Origin: CAXMST01 sp963712765
GTDB taxonomy: Bacteria; Actinomycetota; Thermoleophilia; Solirubrobacterales; 70-9
Direction: 5' to 3'
DNA: 64,000 nt
Assembly (NCBI GenBank): GCA_963712765.1
Contig: CAVQIX010000001.1
Span: forward strand, 62,001 to 126,000
Shown here one piece after another: positions 17,423 through 25,583 of the stretch (positions are counted from its first letter, which is position 1; each line of letters begins with the position of its first letter). The position numbers were made by a program, and so were the translations under genes. The notes under the pieces are model-generated. The model was not told the origin of the DNA and ran no database searches. It worked only from the letters and a program-made list of their open reading frames with translations.

Positions 17423-18903
17423 GAGGGGGGCGAGGTGCGCGGCCGAGCTCGGGACTGCTGCCGATGGTCGCGACCGGCACGCTCGCCGCCTGCGGCCTCG
17501 GCATGTGCTTTGCAGCCGCTCTCGGGATTGCGGCGACGGGAGGCTCCAACGCTGCCCTGCTGATTCCGGGCGCGATCGCGACCGCCGCCGGGGGCGCCGG
17601 GGTGAGCAGGCTCCCAAGGCCGCGGGCGGCGTCGACGATCAGCCCCACCGTCGGCCTCGGGGCGATCACCCTGGCATGGGTCCTGGCCGCCGCCCTGGGC
17701 ACGGTGCCGTTGATCGCCAGCGGCGTGCTCACCTCCCCCCTGGACGCCTACTTCGAGGCGATGAGCGGCTTCACGACGACCGGAGCAACGCTGATCGATG
17801 ACGTCGACGGGACCCCGGACGGGATCCTCGCCTGGCGCAGTGCGATGCAGTGGCTGGGCGGCGTCGGCATCGTCGTCTTGATCGTGGCGATCGCGCCGGC
17901 GCTCTCCCCCGGTCTGCAGCGGTTCTTCTACGCGGAGGCGAGCGGCCTCGGCGACAGCCGGATGACCCCACGGATCGCCGATACCGCGAAGATCGTCGGC
18001 CGGATCTACCTGCTGTTCACCGTCGCCGCCTCGCTCTCGTACCTGGTGGCCGGAATGGGGGCCTTCGACGCCATAAACCACGGGATGACGACGATCGCAA
18101 CCGGCGGCTTCTCAACCCACACCGACTCCTTCGCGGCATTCGACTCGGTTGCGCTCGAGATGCTCGCGATCGTCTTCATGACGGCGGCGGCGATCAACTT
18201 CGCCTTCTACTGGAAGGTGATCCGGGGTGGCTCGCTGATGCCACAGCTGGCCGAGATCAGGATCTATCTGGTCCTTCTTCTATTCGCCACCGCGGCGGTC
18301 ACGGCCAGCCTCCTGCACGGCGGTGACTTCGAGACCTTCCCGGAGGCGCTACGCGCCGCCTCGTTCACGGTGACCAGCATCTCGAGCACGACCGGCTTCA
18401 CCACCGCTGACTTCGACCTGTGGGGCGGCTTCGCCGAGACGCTCCTGATCATGCTGATGGTCGTCGGCGGGTGCGCCGGCTCGACCGCGGGCGGCATGAA
18501 GGTCCTGCGCGTGACCCTGCTGGCCAAGTCGGCCGGCCAGGAGTTGCAGCGCCAGACCGAGCCCCGCGCCGTCACCGTGCTCCGGATGGGCGGGCGCGTG
18601 TTCAACGAGAACGTGCGCGGCGCGGTTCTCTCCTTCTTCGTGATCTACGTGCTGCTCTTCGCGCTCGGCGTGATCGTCTTCACGGCGGGCGGGCTCGGCG
18701 AGGTAAGCGCGATCGGGGGCGTCGCCGCGACCCTCAACGACGTCGGCCCCGGACTCGGCGACGTCGGGGGGCTCGAGAACTTCAGGGCCCTCTCCGACGG
18801 CGGCCGGGCGATGGCGGTGTTCCTGATGCTGGCCGGCCGACTCGAGATCTTCACCGTGGTCGCCCTGCTCGCCGTGTTCGCTCGTCGCTTCGCCGGTCGC
18901 TGA
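17419..18903 (+). CDS. TrkH family potassium transporter, second copy
   Basis: A second TrkH paralogue, 494 residues from the TTG at 17419 that overlaps the previous stop. An ATG at 17464 is an alternative. Pore loops read TTTGATLI, TTIATGGFST, SSTTGFTTADF and NDVGPGLGDVG. The third loop differs from copy one (STTGF against GTGY), so the two pores may differ in selectivity or gating. Hydrophobic segments number and order are the same. Both probably share the single TrkA ring protein encoded first in the operon. Confidence 0.92.
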   Translation: MRGGRGARPSSGLLPMVATGTLAACGLGMCFAAALGIAATGGSNAALLIPGAIATAAGGAGVSRLPRPRAASTISPTVGLGAITLAWVLAAALGTVPLIASGVLTSPLDAYFEAMSGFTTTGATLIDDVDGTPDGILAWRSAMQWLGGVGIVVLIVAIAPALSPGLQRFFYAEASGLGDSRMTPRIADTAKIVGRIYLLFTVAASLSYLVAGMGAFDAINHGMTTIATGGFSTHTDSFAAFDSVALEMLAIVFMTAAAINFAFYWKVIRGGSLMPQLAEIRIYLVLLLFATAAVTASLLHGGDFETFPEALRAASFTVTSISSTTGFTTADFDLWGGFAETLLIMLMVVGGCAGSTAGGMKVLRVTLLAKSAGQELQRQTEPRAVTVLRMGGRVFNENVRGAVLSFFVIYVLLFALGVIVFTAGGLGEVSAIGGVAATLNDVGPGLGDVGGLENFRALSDGGRAMAVFLMLAGRLEIFTVVALLAVFARRFAGR

Positions 18904-18922
18904 ACCGGACGGCACCGAGCTC

Positions 18923-19708
18923 TCAGGCCGTCTGCAGCAGCCGGGGGTCATTGCTGACGATCCCGCCGACGCCGAGCTCGCGCAGCTCGCTGATCCGCTT
19001 CGCTTCATCCACCGTCCAGGCGAAGAGGTGGGCGCCGGCATCACGGGCAGCCTCGGCGACACCACGGGTGATCAACGGGTGGTAGACCCAGACGGCGGCG
19101 GCGGCGAGCTCGGGGATACGACGCTCGATCAGGCCCGGAAGCCGGGCCCGCATCACGGCCATCGCGCCGAGCACCGCGGGCCGCGCCATCGGACGGCGGT
19201 CCCACGGCCTGGTCACCTTGGGGTAGGTCCAACCGAGCCGCAGCCCCGGCTCGATCGCCCGGATCGCGGCGAGGCTCTCGACGTACATGGTCGAGACCAT
19301 CGCCCTTTCGATCAGGTCGTGTTCGCGCAGGGCGGCGACGAGGTCGTACTCGCGGCCGGGGAGCTTGAGGTCGCAGTCGATCTCAACCCGGTCCAGCGGC
19401 GGAGAAGTGAAGGCGGCGAGCGCCTCCGCAAGGGTGTGGGGATCACGCTCGACCGCGTCATGCCAGTCGTGGGCGATGATCAGGGGCGCCCGATCGGCGA
19501 CGGCCCGCTTCGGCGATCCCTCCGGTGTCCACAGGACGTCGAACTCGATCATCTCGACCCCGACCTCGACGGCCCGCTCGAAGCTCGCGATCGTGTTTCC
19601 CTCGACGAGAGCGTCGGCCCCCTTGTGCCCAACCCGGATCAGGCCCGACGCTCCCGCCCTCCCAGGGTTCACGCGGCCGACGAATCGGGGGTGTTGGGCT
19701 CCATCCAC
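18923..19708 (-). CDS. glycerophosphodiester phosphodiesterase
   Basis: The GDPD barrel motifs are present: GHKGADALVEGNTIASF near the start, EMIEFDVLWTPEG with metal-binding Glu and Asp, IAHDWHD, and VEIDCDLK. The C-terminus has FAWTVDEAKRISELRELG and GIVSNDP. The family hydrolyses glycerophosphodiesters to glycerol-3-phosphate and an alcohol. The frame is open far upstream through the antisense of the MFS gene. I chose GTG at 19708 (261 residues), leaving a short N-terminal extension; a GTG at about 19673 is also possible. It converges with trkH copy two. Confidence 0.9.
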   Translation of the reverse strand: MDGAQHPRFVGRVNPGRAGASGLIRVGHKGADALVEGNTIASFERAVEVGVEMIEFDVLWTPEGSPKRAVADRAPLIIAHDWHDAVERDPHTLAEALAAFTSPPLDRVEIDCDLKLPGREYDLVAALREHDLIERAMVSTMYVESLAAIRAIEPGLRLGWTYPKVTRPWDRRPMARPAVLGAMAVMRARLPGLIERRIPELAAAAVWVYHPLITRGVAEAARDAGAHLFAWTVDEAKRISELRELGVGGIVSNDPRLLQTA

Positions 19709-19797
19709 TCCAACGATAGTCGCCGCCCTCAACAGGGACGGCCGCGGCGAGCCTCGAGCTCCCCGAGTCGGGCTGATCACCCAGCCAGCCAGACCGG

Positions 19798-21360
19798 CTA
19801 TCGCTCGGTTCCGGCTTCCTGGCCGCGGGCGACGAACAGGAGGCTGACCAGCAACCCGGCGAGGGCGACGACGGCGACGGCCTTGAAGCTGGTCTGCAGA
19901 CCGACCACGAACGAATCGCGGACGATCCTCTCGATCTCGACCTGGGTGCTCTGACTGAGATTGGCGAGCGCGGCGGTCGCCGAGTCGGTGCCCGCGAGCA
20001 GGCCGTGGAGGACCGACTGCTGGTGGTCGGTGAGATCGGTCCCGGCCTCGCTGGCGCGGTCGCCGAGCTCGCTCTCGGAGACCGAGGTGAAGAGCGCGGT
20101 TATCGAGGCCAGGCCGATCGCGCCGCCGGCGATCTGGCACATGTAGATGATCCCTCCGGCGAGGCTGGCCCTGGACTCGGGGAGCGAGGTAACCGCCGAG
20201 GTGGTGATCGACGAGTAGAAGAGCCCGAGTCCGAAGCCGACCACGAAGAGGCCGACGACCACCGAGCTGTAGCCCCCATCCTCGGGAAGCAGCGAGAGCG
20301 CGAATGTGCCGACGACCAGTGCCACCGCGCCGATCGAGATCGAGGCCCGCGGCCCGATCCGGTCGTAGATCGAGGCCGCCGAGAACGACGTCAGGGCAAA
20401 GGTCCCCATCATCGGCAGCAGTGCCAGGCCCGCCTCGAATGGCGAGTAGTCGAGGATCTTGATCAGGAACTGAGGCACGTAGAGCACGACCACGAAGAAG
20501 ACCGCCGACATCAGCAGCACGGCGACCGCGGCCCCCGCGAAGTTCCTGTTCCGGAGCACCGAGACGGGGATCAACGCCCGCTCGCCCACCCTTGGCTCGA
20601 TGAAGCCGAAGCTGATGATGAAGATGACCGAAGCGACAAGCAGCCCGATGATCCGCGGGTCCCCGAAGCCCCAATCGGTGCCCTGATCGAGAGCGAGCAG
20701 GAGGCAGAGGAGGCCGAGGGAGAGGGAGGCCATGCCGGCGTAGTCGATCCCCTCCCTCTGGGGGTCCTCGGTCTGGTGCATCTTCGCCATCGTGACCGCG
20801 ACAGCGAATGCCGCGACGGGGACGTTGAGGAAGAAGATGTAGCGCCAGCTGAAGAGCTCGGTGAGGGCGCCGCCGAGCAATGGCCCGGCCGCGTTGCCGA
20901 TCCCGGCGACGCCGAGGATCAGCGCCCCGGCTAGGGCGGCGCGGCTGGCGGGGAGCGCCGCATAGGTCATGCCGAGGATCGCGGGCCACATCAGCGCTCC
21001 GCCGACCCCCATCCCGACCCGGGTGCCGATCAGAACCTCGATGTTCGGGGAGAGGCCGCCGAGGAGTGAGAATCCGGCGAAGAGCCCGGTCCCGATGAAG
21101 AAGATCTTGCGGCGCCCGAACATGTCGGCCAGCCGGCCGCCGGTGACGATCGCCAGGCCGAAGACGAGGGCGTAGGCGTTGATCACCCACTGGGCGGTGC
21201 CGACGTCGACGTCGAAGTCCTTCTCGACAGCCGGCAGCGCGACGTCGAGCGCGGTGAAATCGTTGGCGATGACGAAGGTGCCCAGGCCCATCGCCACGAG
21301 GGCCATGACGGTTCCGGGAGCCAGCGGCTCCTTTTCAGTCTCCCCAGCCTCTCCGGCCAT
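19798..21360 (-). CDS. MFS transporter, DHA2 (14-helix) family
   Basis: The 520-residue protein has the MFS motif A GGRLADMFGRRKIFF and a motif C-like GIGNAAGPLLGGAL. The spacing and number of hydrophobic segments fit the 14-helix drug:H+ antiporter-2 subfamily. A central long loop and a late large extracytoplasmic loop (about residues 410-470) are typical. DHA2 members export drugs, dyes or metabolites. The ATG at 21360 lies 2 bases after the prs stop, so it is probably cotranscribed with prs. The substrate cannot be predicted. Confidence 0.9.
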   Translation of the reverse strand: MAGEAGETEKEPLAPGTVMALVAMGLGTFVIANDFTALDVALPAVEKDFDVDVGTAQWVINAYALVFGLAIVTGGRLADMFGRRKIFFIGTGLFAGFSLLGGLSPNIEVLIGTRVGMGVGGALMWPAILGMTYAALPASRAALAGALILGVAGIGNAAGPLLGGALTELFSWRYIFFLNVPVAAFAVAVTMAKMHQTEDPQREGIDYAGMASLSLGLLCLLLALDQGTDWGFGDPRIIGLLVASVIFIISFGFIEPRVGERALIPVSVLRNRNFAGAAVAVLLMSAVFFVVVLYVPQFLIKILDYSPFEAGLALLPMMGTFALTSFSAASIYDRIGPRASISIGAVALVVGTFALSLLPEDGGYSSVVVGLFVVGFGLGLFYSSITTSAVTSLPESRASLAGGIIYMCQIAGGAIGLASITALFTSVSESELGDRASEAGTDLTDHQQSVLHGLLAGTDSATAALANLSQSTQVEIERIVRDSFVVGLQTSFKAVAVVALAGLLVSLLFVARGQEAGTER

Positions 21361-21362
21361 GT

Positions 21363-22394
21363 TCAGAAGAGCTGGTTCTCGCCGGCGAAGATCTCAGAGA
21401 CGGAGTCGTCGCTGAAGATGCGGCGGATCGAGTCCGCGAGTGTCTGTGCGGTGCTGAGCACGGTGATGTTGTCGGGCGCACCCTCACGCAGGGGCATCGT
21501 GTCGGTGACGACGATCCTTTCGATCTGGGAGTTCTCGAAGGCGAGCCGCTCGTAGGCGGGGCCGCTGAAGACGCCGTGAGTTGCGCAGGCGATCACCCGT
21601 GCGGCCCCCTCGTCGAGCACGGTCTTGGCGGCGGCACAGAGGGTGCCCGCGGTATCGATCATGTCGTCGACCAGGACGGCGGTCTTGCCCTTGACATCGC
21701 CGACGACGTAGCCGATCTCGGCGACCTGCTGAGCCGGGCGCTCCTTCTCCATCACCGCCCAGTGGCAGCCGACCTTGCGGGCGAAGTTGCGCGCAACCTT
21801 GACCCGGCCGGCATCGGGGCTGACGATCACCAGGTCCTCGTCGAAGTGTTGGTCGATGAACCACTGGGTGAGCATCGGCATCGCGGTCATGTGGTCGACC
21901 GGAACCTGGAAGAAGCCCTGAACCTGGCCCGCGTGGAGGTCCATGGTGAGAACGCGATCGGTGCCGATCTCCTCCAGCACCTTGGCGACCACGCGGGCGG
22001 TGATCGGTTCGCGCGGCTGCGACTTCTTGTCCTGGCGCGCATACCCGTACCAGGGCATCACGGCGATGATCCGGTGGGCCGAGGCGCCCTGCGCGGCGTC
22101 GATCATGCAGAGCAGTTCCATCAGGGCGTCGTTGGGAGTGAGCCCGGCCTTCTCGTTGGCGGCGGTGGATTGGACGATGAAGACGTCGGCACCGCGGATC
22201 GATTCGCCGTAGCGGCAGTAGACCTCGCCGTTCGAGAAGGTCTTGAGATCGACCTGGCCAACGTCGAGATTGAGGTGGCCGGAGATGCGGGCGGCGAGCT
22301 CGCCGGAGGCACGGCCGCCGAAAACCATCAGCCGCTTGGTGTAGTCCTGGGGGATCGAGCTCTCGACCCGGGGCCGCTCCTCAAGCGTGCTCAA
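21363..22394 (-). CDS. prs: ribose-phosphate pyrophosphokinase (PRPP synthetase)
   Basis: The 343-residue enzyme has TFSNGEVYCRYGESIRGADV, the ATP-binding PWYGYARQDKK loop, VLTMDLHAGQVQGFF, VIVSPDAGRVK, and the PRPP loop VDDMIDTAGT. It makes PRPP from ribose-5-phosphate and ATP for nucleotide, His and Trp synthesis. Its start overlaps the end of glmU by 4 bases, the usual actinobacterial glmU-prs pair. The N-terminus is about 15 residues longer than in E. coli. Confidence 0.97.
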   Translation of the reverse strand: MSTLEERPRVESSIPQDYTKRLMVFGGRASGELAARISGHLNLDVGQVDLKTFSNGEVYCRYGESIRGADVFIVQSTAANEKAGLTPNDALMELLCMIDAAQGASAHRIIAVMPWYGYARQDKKSQPREPITARVVAKVLEEIGTDRVLTMDLHAGQVQGFFQVPVDHMTAMPMLTQWFIDQHFDEDLVIVSPDAGRVKVARNFARKVGCHWAVMEKERPAQQVAEIGYVVGDVKGKTAVLVDDMIDTAGTLCAAAKTVLDEGAARVIACATHGVFSGPAYERLAFENSQIERIVVTDTMPLREGAPDNITVLSTAQTLADSIRRIFSDDSVSEIFAGENQLF

Positions 22395-23800
22395 CTGTCC
22401 TCGGTCTCCTTCTTGCCCTGCTCCGCGGCCCTGCGGGCCGCGTAGCCCTCGACTTCAACTTGCTCGGGCCGGGTCAGAGCCAACGAGCCTGCCGACACGT
22501 CCTCCGAGATCACCGATCCGGCGCCAGTGTATGCCTCATCGCCAACTTCGACCGGGGCGACCAGGGTCGTGTCGACTCCAGTCCGCACATTGCGGCCTAT
22601 CCTCGTCCGGCTCTTGACGTAGCCGTCGTAGTTGGCGGTGATCGTCGCCGCTCCCAGGTTGGTGCCGGCACCGACGTCGGCGTCACCGATGTAGGAGAGG
22701 TGTGGGACCTTTGCGCCCGCGCCGACGGTGGAGTTCTTGACCTCGACGAAGGTCCCGGCCTTCGCTCCCTCCTGCAGGCGTGCCTTGGGGCGCAGGTAGG
22801 CGAAGGGCCCGACCGAGCAGCGGTCGGCCACCTCGCACTCGACCAGGTAGGAGTGCGGGACGCTCACCTCCTCACCCAGATCGGAGTCGATCAGAGTGGT
22901 GTGCGGGCCGATCACGCTGCCACCGCCGATCCGCACCGAGCCGATCAGCAGGCAGCCGGGCTCGATTCTCACGTCGCTGCCGATCTCGACATCAGCATCG
23001 ATCCAGGTCGCCGACGGATCGACGATCGTCGCGCCGCCGAGCATGTGGCGCTCGGCGATCTGCCGCCGCGCCTCCGCCTCGACCTGAGCGAGGTCGACGC
23101 GCGAGTTGACCCCGAGCGTCACCGTCGGATCGTCAGAGACGAAGGGGAGCACGCTCCCGCCCGCCTCGCGGATTGGACCGAGCACGTCCGGCAGGTAGTA
23201 CTCGCCCTGGGCGTTGTCGTTGTCGATCCGCTCGAGCGCGGCCGCCAGCGCCTCGGCGGCGAAGACGTAGATCCCCGTGTTGACCTCCCGGACCTCGAGC
23301 TCGGCCGGGGTCGCATCACCGGCGACCTTCGCCTCGGCGATTCGCTCGATGCCGCCGTCGGAGTCACGGATGATGCGCCCGTAGGCGCCGGGGTCGTCGA
23401 GCTCGGCGGTGACCACGGTTGCTGCGGCGCCGGAATCCTCGTGGCGCCCAAGCAGCGCCGAGATCATCCCGGCCGAGACCAACGGCACGTCTCCCGAGAG
23501 CACCAGCACGCTGCTCGATCCGGCGATCAGCTCCGACGCGGCCCGGACCGCTCCACCGGTGCCGTCGGCGACCGGCTGAGGCACGACCTCGACTCCCTCG
23601 GGCAGCGCGCCCGAGATGTCGCGGTCCGGTGAGACGATCACCGCGATCCTACCCGCGCCGGCCTCACGAGCGGCGACTATCGGCCAGACCACCATCGCCC
23701 TCCCGCAGATCGGGTGCAGGACCTTCGGCACCGCGGATCGCATCCGCGTCCCCTGCCCCGCAGCCATGATCAAGACGGTAGGCCCACTCACCGAGGCCAT
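22391..23800 (-). CDS. glmU: bifunctional GlmU (GlcNAc-1-P uridyltransferase / GlcN-1-P acetyltransferase)
   Basis: The N-terminal pyrophosphorylase begins MAAGQGTRMRSAVPKVLH. The second half is a left-handed beta-helix with hexapeptide repeats (GGATIVDPSATWIDADVEIG) and the acetyltransferase segment YIGDADVGAGTNLGAATI. It makes UDP-GlcNAc for peptidoglycan. The frame continues upstream, but I chose the ATG at 23800 because it puts the nucleotide loop about 12 residues from the start, giving 469 residues. It is followed by prs with a 4-base overlap. Confidence 0.96.
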   Translation of the reverse strand: MASVSGPTVLIMAAGQGTRMRSAVPKVLHPICGRAMVVWPIVAAREAGAGRIAVIVSPDRDISGALPEGVEVVPQPVADGTGGAVRAASELIAGSSSVLVLSGDVPLVSAGMISALLGRHEDSGAAATVVTAELDDPGAYGRIIRDSDGGIERIAEAKVAGDATPAELEVREVNTGIYVFAAEALAAALERIDNDNAQGEYYLPDVLGPIREAGGSVLPFVSDDPTVTLGVNSRVDLAQVEAEARRQIAERHMLGGATIVDPSATWIDADVEIGSDVRIEPGCLLIGSVRIGGGSVIGPHTTLIDSDLGEEVSVPHSYLVECEVADRCSVGPFAYLRPKARLQEGAKAGTFVEVKNSTVGAGAKVPHLSYIGDADVGAGTNLGAATITANYDGYVKSRTRIGRNVRTGVDTTLVAPVEVGDEAYTGAGSVISEDVSAGSLALTRPEQVEVEGYAARRAAEQGKKETEDS

Positions 23801-23965
23801 CGTAGTGACGTTGGAGGGAGGCGGTTCCCCAGCGGTAGACCCCGCGCCTCCACTCGACCGCGAAGGGAATGCCCCGCTCGAGGGAACTCCGGGGCGTCCT
23901 GGTCGACCACCGCGCGACTGGCAGATCTCATTCGGCGCCCCGCAGGTTATGGTCAGCCCAGGCCC

Positions 23966-24036
23966 TGGGGGGTCGTCTAATGGCAAGACTCCGGTTTTTG
24001 GGGCCGGCTATCTCGGTTCGAGTCCGAGCCCCCCAG
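23966..24036 (+). tRNA. tRNA-Gln (anticodon TTG)
   Basis: The 71 bases fold into a full cloverleaf. The acceptor pairs TGGGGGG with CCCCCCA, the D stem pairs GTCT with AGAC, and the anticodon stem is CCGGT/GCCGG with loop TTTTGGG. The T arm is CTCGG-TTCGAGT-CCGAG and the discriminator base is G. The anticodon TTG reads CAA/CAG glutamine codons. The 3' CCA is not encoded. It lies between divergent glmU and the convergent PucR gene. Confidence 0.95.
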
Positions 24037-24061
24037 CTCTTCCGGCCCACCGACTCGCGAG

Positions 24062-25288
24062 CTACTCCCGCGAGCCCTTACCGGAGGCCGCCTTGCCGCG
24101 CGGCTCAGTCGCCGGTCCACGAGGGGCGGGAATCCCCAGCACCCGCATCGCCTTCAGCCCGAGGCCGACCTTCTCGCGGCCCTCGGTCGAGGTCAGGTCG
24201 AGACCGCACAGCTCCCTCACGCGCTCGAGCCGGTAGCGGACGGTGTGCCGGTGCGTGAACAGCGTCTCGGCCGTCGGGGTGACGTTGCCGTCGTTGGCGA
24301 GGTACGCCTCGACGGTCGCGACCAGCTCGGTCTCGTACTGATCGTCGTAGGCGGCGAGCGGAGCGACCGTCTCCTCATAGAAGCGCTCGAGCTCGCCGGG
24401 ATCCTCGCTCAGCGCCGGCAACAACAGCCGGTAGGAGCCGGTCGCCTCGAAGGCGAGCGGGCTGGTGTCCTCGGCCTCCCCGACGTTGAGTGCGAGCACC
24501 GCCTCCCGGCCCGCCCGGTACAGCTCCTGGGGCGCACCGACGTGGCGGCTGTGGCCGGTGGCGATCTCGAACCCCTGAAACGAGGTCGCGAGCTCGGAGT
24601 GGATCTCCGCGGCGATCCGCTCCAGCTGCTCGGCGGCCGGCGCGGCGAGGATCGTCGTCACCTCCCCGGCGTCACCTCCGCTGCCCGCCGAGAGAGCGCC
24701 GCCCCCGGCCGCGCGCAGGGTCAGCATCAGGAGTCGATCGCGCCATTCGCCCGCCTGGGCCGAGCGCGGATGGGCGCGGACCGCGATCACTCCGCCGCCG
24801 CGGGAGAGGTCGGCTCCGAGGTCGGCCGCGCGCTCGGCGATCTCGGTGGGTTCGACCAGGCGTCGCTCCAGGATCGCGCTGACGAGATCCTGGGCCGCCT
24901 CGTCGTCGGCCCAGCCGGGGGCCCGAGCCCGCTCGACCTCGAGCGCGAGCAGGGTCGCAACCATCCGCAGGGTCCCGGCCGGGACGCCCGCGCTTCCAGC
25001 CCGGTAGCGCAGCTCTCCGACCACGGAATCGGCCACCCTCAGCTCGATCGACTCCACCCCCGAGCCGCTGTCGAGCAGCCGCCGCTCCTCGGCCGCCGTC
25101 GGCGCCGAGACTGCCAGCACCGCGCTGGAGCGATCGATCAGGGCGACGCTGGCGCCGACCGCCCCTGTGGCGGCACGGGCGAGCGCCGGAAGACCGGCGC
25201 CCGACTCGATCGCCTCCGAGAGTGCCTCGAGACCGGCGCCTGCGTCCGCGGTCGGTGCCTCGGACTCGGCTTCGCGCTTGGCGGCCAT
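24062..25288 (-). CDS. PucR/CdaR-type helix-turn-helix transcriptional regulator
   Basis: A 408-residue protein with an N-terminal sensory-like region and a central domain. The C-terminal PucR helix-turn-helix is at about residues 330-385 (NVTPTAETLFTHRHTVRYRL, then ERVRELCGLDL). Members act as activators of catabolic or stress genes. The N-terminal ~120 residues resemble a small-molecule-binding GAF-like fold but carry no decisive motif. The ATG at 25288 gives an Ala/Glu-rich leader. No obvious target gene lies next to it; the ligand is unknown. Confidence 0.87.
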   Translation of the reverse strand: MAAKREAESEAPTADAGAGLEALSEAIESGAGLPALARAATGAVGASVALIDRSSAVLAVSAPTAAEERRLLDSGSGVESIELRVADSVVGELRYRAGSAGVPAGTLRMVATLLALEVERARAPGWADDEAAQDLVSAILERRLVEPTEIAERAADLGADLSRGGGVIAVRAHPRSAQAGEWRDRLLMLTLRAAGGGALSAGSGGDAGEVTTILAAPAAEQLERIAAEIHSELATSFQGFEIATGHSRHVGAPQELYRAGREAVLALNVGEAEDTSPLAFEATGSYRLLLPALSEDPGELERFYEETVAPLAAYDDQYETELVATVEAYLANDGNVTPTAETLFTHRHTVRYRLERVRELCGLDLTSTEGREKVGLGLKAMRVLGIPAPRGPATEPRGKAASGKGSRE

Positions 25289-25358
25289 GGCTGGGATGGT
25301 AGATGGCCCTCGCGCACGGCTCCACCCCGCCCCGGCCCCGCGCGCGCCGACCGGTCGC

Positions 25359-25583
25359 TCAGCCGAAGAGGCCGGAGATGTCGTTCCAGAAGTAGACGAC
25401 GAACACGCCGATCGCGACGCCGATCGCGACCAAGGCGACCAGCACGATCAGGGAGAGCAGAAAGGCGGTCGCCTTCTCCCATGTGCGTCCGAACGAGCCG
25501 ACCGCCGGCACCAGGATCAGGGTCGCGAACGCGAGCAGGCTGATCAGCCCGGCGCCTCCGAATATCAGTACCTCAGGCTCCAC
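25359..25583 (-). CDS. small two-helix membrane protein of unknown function
   Basis: The 74-residue product has two hydrophobic helices (about residues 7-27 and 40-66) separated by SFGRTWEKAT. It starts at a GTG and overlaps the 3' end of the DedA-PAP2 gene by 11 bases, which supports cotranslation. I recognise no family. The compact fit in the operon and the clean membrane topology argue that it is real. Confidence 0.6.
   Translation of the reverse strand: MEPEVLIFGGAGLISLLAFATLILVPAVGSFGRTWEKATAFLLSLIVLVALVAIGVAIGVFVVYFWNDISGLFG

Noticed and set aside
18923..21190. A 755-residue fusion of GDPD to an upstream Arg-rich region
   Set aside because: The upstream part is the wrong frame of the MFS gene on the same strand; only the last ~261 residues are GDPD.
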